DNA of 64,000 nucleotides from a virus: the IMG/VR virus record IMGVR_UViG_3300042691_043547, positions 1 to 64,000 of that record. One strand, given 5' to 3'. Below, piece after piece: positions 32,202 through 41,200 of this stretch. The notes under the pieces are model-generated. The model ran no database searches. It worked only from the letters and a program-made list of their open reading frames with translations, and was not told the origin of the DNA. Made by a program: the position numbers and the translations under genes. Positions within the stretch are counted from its first letter, which is position 1. Each line of letters starts with the position of its first letter.

Positions 32202-35200
32202 CACTGCGCCCTCTGCTCAACCGGCTGACTATCCCGGATTGCCTGGGCGATCATCGGCCCGATAGCCTCGGTGACCGCCTTGACGATGGAATCCTGGCCC
32301 ATCAGGTTGACCACGATGTCGTTCGCCCCAGACAGTTCGATCTGGCCTGGAATCTTGCCCACCGCCTCGTCGAACTTGTCCACAAAGGTGCCGAAGTTGG
32401 CCACGGCCCCGTTGAAGGTACTAACCGAGGTGGAGAAGCCGGACAGCCCCTGGCTGATCTGGGTGGCAGCCTGGTTGAAGCGGGCGGCGACGTCGAGAAG
32501 GTCAGGCCCGCCCTGTGCCATTCCTCCGTTGGCGAATCCCTGGATGCCGCCCACCACGCCGCCGTTGGCGAATTTCTGGACCTGTCTTTTGGGCACGACT
32601 AGTTCGCCTGGCTCCAGCAAGGCGGGGACGGTATCTCCAGACCCAACGCCAGGCACTATGCCGCCCGTAGCTCTTTTAACAATGTCTTTTTTGTCAAGAT
32701 AAGGAGAATCTGCCAGTCGAGCATACATCGCAGCATGTATTGGGTTGCGATTGAGGCGCTCGTTGCTTTCTCTATTAAGTTCTTTCAGGCGATTTTCAAC
32801 AAATCCCTTATTCTTTTCATCCCATTCCTTCTGCATTTTTGGCATGTTTTCTTCGTAGGTCGGGGCGTGGGCAAAGACCCGACCTTCAAACTCTTGCCTT
32901 TGCTTATCTTTCTCTGCGTAAAACTTCCTTAGTTTTTCTGCTCCACGCTTAACTCCACCTGGATCTCTAATGTCCTCAATGCCTTCTCGCACATGCCAAC
33001 GAGCTATTTCATTGCCATGTTCTTCGCTTTGTTTTTTGGCGCGATAGTCATCCATCTTGCGTTTGGCTTCAGCTTCTTCTTCAGCCCGAACCTTTTCAGG
33101 ATTTTTTATTTTGTTAATTTCTTGGAGATAGCGTGGATCGCCAGTTTTTAGATAATTTTCTTGGGCAATTTCCAACATCTTTTTAAGATGATTGGCTTCT
33201 GCCTCTTGACGATTTGGTTCGGCTTTATTTTGACCGTTAGCTCTAACTCTTGCGTTGTGGGCTTCGACTGGATTTGAAGCGGATGCCATATTTTCGTTAG
33301 CAAGAGCGGGATTGAGACGCAGCAGGCCACCCTGCAATGGATCGTTCCCGGCAGCAATAAATTGCTGTTGCTGTTTGATTTGTTGATCTTTTTGGGCTGC
33401 TGCTGCCGCTCCTCTAAGTGCGCGAGGATCAATGAACCTAGCAGCATAGTTCATTTGATTAAGTTGTTCTTTAGCTGCTACACGTTCTTCCATTGAGGCT
33501 TTGGTGTTTGCCGCCAACGCCCGAAGTTCTTTCGACCGAGCGATAAAGGCTTTTGGATCCTGCTGAAAAGAAGCGAATGCGTCTTGAGCACCAAGCATTT
33601 GACGCTGCGCATCCATTTGTGCAACTAACGGATTGGTCAAAGTTGCATATAGTTGTCGAAATTCAGCAATTTTTTCTTTGGTTCTATTTCTTGGATTTTT
33701 TAGTTCGTCACGAAGAGAGAAAAATTTAGCTTTGGCACCCGTGATTCCGCCATTGCCACCAATCATTTGGTTCATCGCTTCCATAGCGAGGAACTGTTGT
33801 TCATTTAGATTGCCATTATTATTGTTTGCTAAAGGATTGACTGTATTTTTAACAGTTTGCGGTTGGAACCCCATTTGAATATTTCGGTTCCCGCCCCACT
33901 TCGCAGCGCCAGCAGGAACCAAATTGTATTTGACTCCGTTGATGACAACATCGCCACCTTCTGCATATCCTGGTAATTTTCCGGTAGAGTTAATATGGTC
34001 GAGATTGTTTTTCCCAATCTTGGAAGCTTCGCTTGGCGTGAAAATGTGTTCGCCAGGCATAACCATGGCTGGAACAACCCCGCCCCTAGCCATGCGAGGA
34101 AGAGCAGCTAAGGTGTCAGCACCCAATTTTTGAACGGAAGACTTGCGGACAACATAGCTGCCTACCGGCAAATTGGCTCGGACAGAGTCAGTATTACCAA
34201 CACCAGGCACCAGACCCCCAGAGGCAAATCCAAGAAGACCTTTGCCAGATTTGAATGCTTCAATTAGTCCGTTTGCGACACCAGGCCCTAAAACAGCTTG
34301 GCTAATAGCAATAGCATTTTCCTTTTGGCTCAAAAAATCTTGCTTAACTTTTTCAGCTTCATCAAGTTGTTTTTTGTTTTTTAGGCTTCTGTCCTTAAAT
34401 ACATCAGAGGCCTTTGGTAAGGTGGTGGGTGCACCATAAGCACTAGCTAGAATCTCAAGAAGAGCAGCGTCTTTGGCATAACCAAAAGGACCTTTGTCTT
34501 CAGATTTCTTTAGCATATTGTTGATTGCGCCCGGGTTGGAAGTTATCCACATCCCGATTCGATTTAAGGTCATCGCATTTTTTCGGCCATTAACTTCATC
34601 AAGGGCAGCTGATCGGCCTTCTGCGTCCACAGCAATGAGATAAGCTGCCTTCTCTGCTGAACTCAAACTGTCTGGGTCTTCATTAAATTTGCCTTGAGAT
34701 TGAGCGGCAATTTTGCCCATTAGAACATCTAGAGCTGCTCTTTGGATTAGGGTCATTTTGTTGCGGTTTGCAGCGTAACCGCGAATTTCATCTCCCGTTA
34801 CATCTTCGGTGGAATTAATAAGCTTGTCCAGCCCCATAGCAGTCATTTGGGCTTGTTCAGCAGGACTCAACTTATTTTCAAGTATGCGACGCCTTTTAAT
34901 CTCCAAAAGCTTAGTTTGAACAGCAGGGTTCAATTTATTAAAGGCATCGGCTTCCATGGCCATAAGCTGAAGCTTCATCAACTCCATATCTTGTTTAGGG
35001 CCAAACTGAGCATTATTGCGCTCTTCAAAAATCTTAGCGATACCTTGCTCTGGGGTCTGCAAAGAACCAATTCTACCTTGCTGAATTCCTTTTACCAAGT
35101 CATTAGCTTTAGCAAGCTTTTGACCTTCTGCTTTTTGATTTGCTAAATCATTTTGAGCCTTATCAATAAGGGCCGAAATCGTTTTTTCAAAATCAAAATC

Positions 35201-38200
35201 TAAACCAAGCTTTTTGGTTCTATCTGTTTTTTTGGCCCACGCATCCATGTCTCCAGAAAATTCATTCGGGGAAGTAATTGCTAGACGCTGAAGGGCGTCG
35301 CCATAAATTTTACCAAAAATTCCAGGAGGATAATATTTTTGAAGTATTTTTGTGTCAATTTTTCGTTTTTCTTTTTCTTGCAATTCGCCAATTACAGGCA
35401 AGTTTCCAATTTCGTTATAGTCATTTGCAAAAATGACACTTGATGTCCAATCTTTTGCAGTTTTAGCATATATTTTTGTGTCAGTCCAAAGAGATTCAAA
35501 TTCTCTGCGGAGAGGATCAATATCCCCCAAAAGTTTTAACGCTCCATCTTCGTTTAAGGTATTTGCCATACGATCAACATTATTAAGGAATAAATGCCTT
35601 TTCAAATCTGGCTCTGATTGAATTATGTCATTCAAGCTAGAACCAATTCCAATTTTAAATTTATCATTAACATTATTTGTGAAAATTTCAGCTTCTTTTC
35701 CTACTTCGATAAACTTCTTTACTGCCTCATATATTTCCGAAACGCCGACTTCAATTTTAGTCGGTAGGGTTTTTATCGCCTTTGCGATTCCCATTTTTCT
35801 TTTGCCAACATGATAACTTTCAAGGTCTCGGAAATTTAAAGTTTTATTTTTTTGATCTTCTATTGACATTAATTGAGCTAGGGCGTTCTTGATGCCAAGT
35901 TGCTCATCTGTTTCCTTGCCAGAAATAGATTTGATCCAATCTTTTTGCTTGTTGACAAATTTAAATCGCTCATCAGGCTTCATGTTTCTGAGCTGAAGAA
36001 GGAAAAGAATTTCTGAATTTGCGCGAGCCACTTTGCGAGCTTGCTCGGCAGCCTCCATAGTTTTTACAGGATTTATAATATCCGTAGTATCTGCTCCAAT
36101 ATTTTTTTGTGCGTTAGCAATATTATTTCTGGCTTCTTCAACCGTTCCACCATCTGCATATCCGGCGTTTATTTTCTCTAAAAGCTTTTTGTTTCTTTGG
36201 GCAGGTCCTGCCGCAACAACAAATTCACTAGGGTTAATTCTGGCGTTTACGGTATCAGAAGAATGGGGATTGAGACTGCCGCCCGAACCCCAGCCGCCCT
36301 TGTTGAAATAACGAACCATACCGCCGTTAGCTCTTCCTTCGGGCCTAATAGCTAAGACTTCACCAAATCCCTGGACTTGTTGTCGCGCCTGATCAAGAGC
36401 GCCATTCAGTTCAGAGAACTTTTTGTTCGTGTTTCCGACAGCAGAAACAGATTCGCGCAATGTTTTGACGGTGATGTTGTCTCCTTCTTCCTTTGCGGCT
36501 TTAATAAGATTATCAATGATTTTGTTATCGATGGTGCCTTGATTGCGCAAATCTTTTCCGGCTTGAAAAATATTTGAATTTGTTCGTTCGTTGGATTCTT
36601 TCTGGTATGTGGTAATTGCGTAACGGAAAGCTTCTGCAATATTCTCTTTGTTGCCGCTAAGAGTCGAAAGATATCCCGCTTTCGCATCCATGCTTTCCGA
36701 AAATAATGAAAGCAGTTTTTTTTGGTCAACGGCAGAAGTGAATCCCATGTCACCAAACTTATTCATCAGGATGCCAGAGACATCACTTTTTGCAGTCCCT
36801 CGAGCATAATCGTTGCCTGCTAAAGCAACAATATCATCAACAAAACTATTGGTATTGCCTAATGCCTTATCGGTTTTGCCTTGGACAATTCGTTGGTTCT
36901 TTCCAGCCTCAAAAATAGCATCAATACTCTTATTTTTTGGATCGTTCAAAGTATCTTTCAAGGCTTTGAACTGATCATCGGTTCCAACTCCGATTTTACC
37001 AAGCATGGAAGACTGGCCAACTTGTTTCTCCAAGCCCTCCAGACGACTTTGTGCCTGCATCTGAAGGCTTTCCCGCATGAGCTTTTGATTTTCCATCATT
37101 GCTCGGGAAAGTTCATTGATAAAAGTTTGCTGGCCAGCTTGAAGTCTTGAGAAAAAGTCTGCTTGCAACTTTTGTTGCATTTCAACTTGAATGCGTGATG
37201 CTTCAACAGCAACATCATAATTTGATTGAACAAAATTATCCAAAGCGCGCTCAAGAGCTGCCGTTTGAGGATCAAGGTCAAATGCGCCCCCAAAAGTTGT
37301 TTTCATAAGTTGAGTGGTCAAATCCTTGACATTAATACCACCCAAACCTGGCAATTTCATTTGGGGCGACAACGAAGAAAGCAGACCAAAGATTTGATTT
37401 TGTTGTTTTGTCGAGAAAGTCGCCGCAGTCCCCATGCGGGCAGCAGCCGCAAGCAACCTGAATGAGGATGCTATTTCTGCTCGACCTTCCGTATTTGCCG
37501 TGGCGTAGCGAAGCCCAAGAGCCTGCCTGCCTTCACGGTCAGATTGAATTTTGGAAAGTTTCTCCTGGGCTTGGGATGTCCTTTCGGAAACATCCGTCAG
37601 ATGCTTTAGGGCTTGGCCGAGTTCGGCGGCTTTGGTTTTAAGGGATGACAGTTGAGTGATTGCCGCATTTTGTTCGGCAATGTTGCCACCCTTTGTTGCC
37701 TTGGCTATCTGCTCTTCCGTTCGACGAATTTCGTCAAACACCCCACCCATGGCACTAGCAATAAATTGGGGATTTCCGGAACCGGGTCCGCCAAAACCAG
37801 TCAACCTTTGCTGCCTTGCTTGTTGTAGGCCTTGATTCATGTTGAAGAGACCTGCGTCAGCAGCGTCTTCAGAAATCAAACGCCTTTTGAGTCCAACCTG
37901 GATGCGATTACGCACCGAAGCCATTTCGGCCATATTGGCCTTGTCCATCAACTCTCCGGTGGCGCGTGTCCTGTTGGCGAGTTCCGACAAGCCTTCCGCA
38001 AACATGCGGCCACGCTCATCGAGGTTCTTGGCGATTTCAGTAAAAGATTGCTTAAGAGGTTCGGCCATGGGGCCAAGGAGCTTCTGGATAACCTTGCCCA
38101 TATCCTGGCCGGTTTCACGAAGCATTTTACTGAAATCTTCTGACCCCAACTGACTAGAGACCATGTTTGTAACCATGGCCGCAGAAGTATTATCGACCCC

Positions 38201-41200
38201 GCGGGCAGCAAGACCTTTGCGAAGGTTTTCCCCGATTTGAACGCTCATGTCGGCTCCGGTGGCCAAATTGGCGACCGGTTGAGAACGCACGGCGTTTATG
38301 ATGCCAGGCAAAAGACGTCCGGCAACGGTGACAGCGTCAGCAGTCTTTTCTGCGTCTCCACCCGCTACACCAGCAGTCTTTGTAATAGAACGAACAGCCC
38401 CCATAAAATCTTCACGGTCGGAACCAAGTGGTCTTTGGAGGGATTCTGTTAAGCCAGAACCAGAGAACGGAGTTGTGCTGCCATCCATAAAGTCGGAAAC
38501 ATTTTTAAGGGACGCAGTCATCCGTGTTAATCGTTGAGTGGCAACTTCAACCGCAGAAGACAAACCGCCAAATGTGGCAGCGGAACGATTAATGTCAGTT
38601 TCGGAAGTTTGTTGTCGGCGTTTAAGAACCTCACTTTCTTTGGTTTTTTGGAACATATCAAACAGGGTTTTTCGGAACATCTCAGGGTCTTGTTCCGTGG
38701 CGGTGGCTACCCTTGAAAACAAGCGAGAGCCAATACCACCATTTTGAGAAAGGGCGGCTTCAAAATCTTTGCGAAGTGAAGCCGTATCTTGAATGTCTGC
38801 ATTACCAGTATTACGAACGGCTTGTTCCTGCACTAATTTGGTTAGTGCGTCCATCATGGAGGCGGCTTGACCAGCCATTGCCTCCCGCATATTCTTTGTT
38901 AATTCAGTTTGGAAGTTTTCCTGAGACCCAGAAACTAAACCAAAAAGATAGGATGTATTTCTTCCGGATTTTGCGGCAGTTTCCCGATCAATTGTGTTAA
39001 AATTACCCTCAATAGTCTTAGAGTTTTGAGGGGTAAGGGCATAAGTGCCTTTGGCAAAGTTGGAAAGCGCATCGGTTGTTTTCTTGAGAGCTAGTCCGAT
39101 TTTAGCTTCAGAAATCTCTTGAGCAGCTTCTTTGAAGGAATTAACAAGACCAAAAAGGCCACCTGTCGCAGCACCGATACCAGCTCCGAGAGGACCAAAA
39201 GCAGACCCAACCTGAGCGCCCGTAACAAGGCCAGACAATCCACCACTAAGCACTCTGGCGGTTTTATAAGAACCCTCTCTGCCGTTGACGGCGGCATTGT
39301 CAGCACTTCCAGCAACATTTGACAATGCGTCCGACACATAACTGGCAATTACTTGACCACCCAAAAATCCAGATTGAGAAGAAAAAGCATTACCCAATAC
39401 GCCTTTTGTAGAATTTAAAGCATTTGAAAACTTCTGTTTTAGGCCACCGCCGTAACCTTGCTTTAAGGCTTCGGCATCAAGCAACCTGTTATTTTTGACA
39501 ACGATTTCCGCACCGCTGCGTAGTGCGTGTTCAAACTTTTGAGTGGTAAGAAAGCGAGCGGTTTCTATATCTTTAATTTGATTTTGTTGTTGGACTTGTA
39601 GACTTACGCTGTCTACATACCGTTTCATGACATTGTTTTTGGCGTTTTCGGAGATGTCTTTTTTCTGGGCATCGCTTACATTTTTGCCACGACCTTTAGG
39701 GTCGATGACATCGTACATTTTTTGTATTTCGTCATTTAGTATTTTTCCAAGAGTATTTTTATTAGGATTGGCTCGTGGCGGGATAGTGCCTGCGCCGTAG
39801 GCAGCTTCAGCCCCACGGAAATTGACCTTAACCTGGCCAGAGGCATCGGTGGAAGTAGATATGCCAATTCCTTGGAGTTTCTCTTGATTTTTTTCAAGGA
39901 TGGCTCTTTGACGAACTTCCTCGGCTGCTGCTCCGCGGGCATCGCTTTCATAGCCAGAACGATAACCTTTAAGTAGGTCACGAGCCGACTTTGTAGACGA
40001 TACACGCCCGGATTTGCTAATCTTACCCAGTTCTTTGAAATCAATACCTTCGTTATCTGCAATCCTTTTGGCTATTTCCTGACGGGTTGTCGTTAATCTT
40101 TTTGCTTCGGCAACTGCTTCGGGGTCAAAGTCAGCTCTCTTTTGAAGTCGGTTTATGTTCCGGCTTAACTGCATGTATTGATCGATATCGCCGGCCCGAC
40201 TTGTTGCCTGAGTGCGAATATTACTGACTTGGTTGAGGCGCTCCTGAGCACGGCTAACCTGTTCGGCCGCTTTCATGATGCGGGTTGTCTGCATCGCAGC
40301 AACCTTTTGAACTCCCTTTTCATTCATTCCGGGATTGTTGGTTCGCAAATTCTGTCCAATGGCCTCTTGCAACATTTGAGGCCGATAACCGCCGACTTTA
40401 CGCAATTCACCCAAGAACTGAATTGACTCCGCACCCGAAAATTGTGGCATTTCGGTGGAGTATGCTCCGATCTGATTGCCGGTTTTCATCGCTGATTCGA
40501 TGAGTTCCCGGTATTTCATTTCGGATTTGAAAGCAGCGTAGCCACGCCTTTTTTTAGGGGGCGGTGGAGGGGGTGGAGAAGGAGGACTAGGTGGCAGATC
40601 AGAAGGAGTAGGAGGGCTAGGAGGACTTCCACCACCATCAGTAGGAATGGAGCCTTTGCCAGGAGGTCCACTGCCATCTAGCCTTCCAAAATAATCATTA
40701 AAATCTCGATATTCCTTGACGGAATTAAATCCCCAATACCTTGCTTCTTTTAATTCAGCATATACCTTAGAGTTATAAGCTTCATAACGCTTACGATCTT
40801 CCCTAGTGAGGCCTGGAGGCGCAACACGGGTGCCGGTTATTTTGTCAGTAGCCTTACTTATCGAAACAGTTGCCAATTCATTAGCAGCAATACCTGTGGG
40901 CAAAACAGCTTTGTGGCGTTCTGCGCGTCCCTGATTCATTCTTTCGGTAATGGCATGGGCTGCCAAATACCCTTGGGAGTTTTCTGGAAAAGTGCCGCCA
41001 GGCGTCTTTTCGTTACTGAGAATTTCCCTAATCGGTTCTTTTACAATGACTTCCGGTTTGGCCGGAAGCCCTTCTTTTTTCTTGCGTTTTCCACGAACGG
41101 GAGCAATTCCTTCATCACGCATGGCCTGCCGGACATCGCGTTTGGCGTCTGCTTCTCGCTTTGCGTCCATTTCGGCCCTGCGCCGTATGAGGTACTCACG

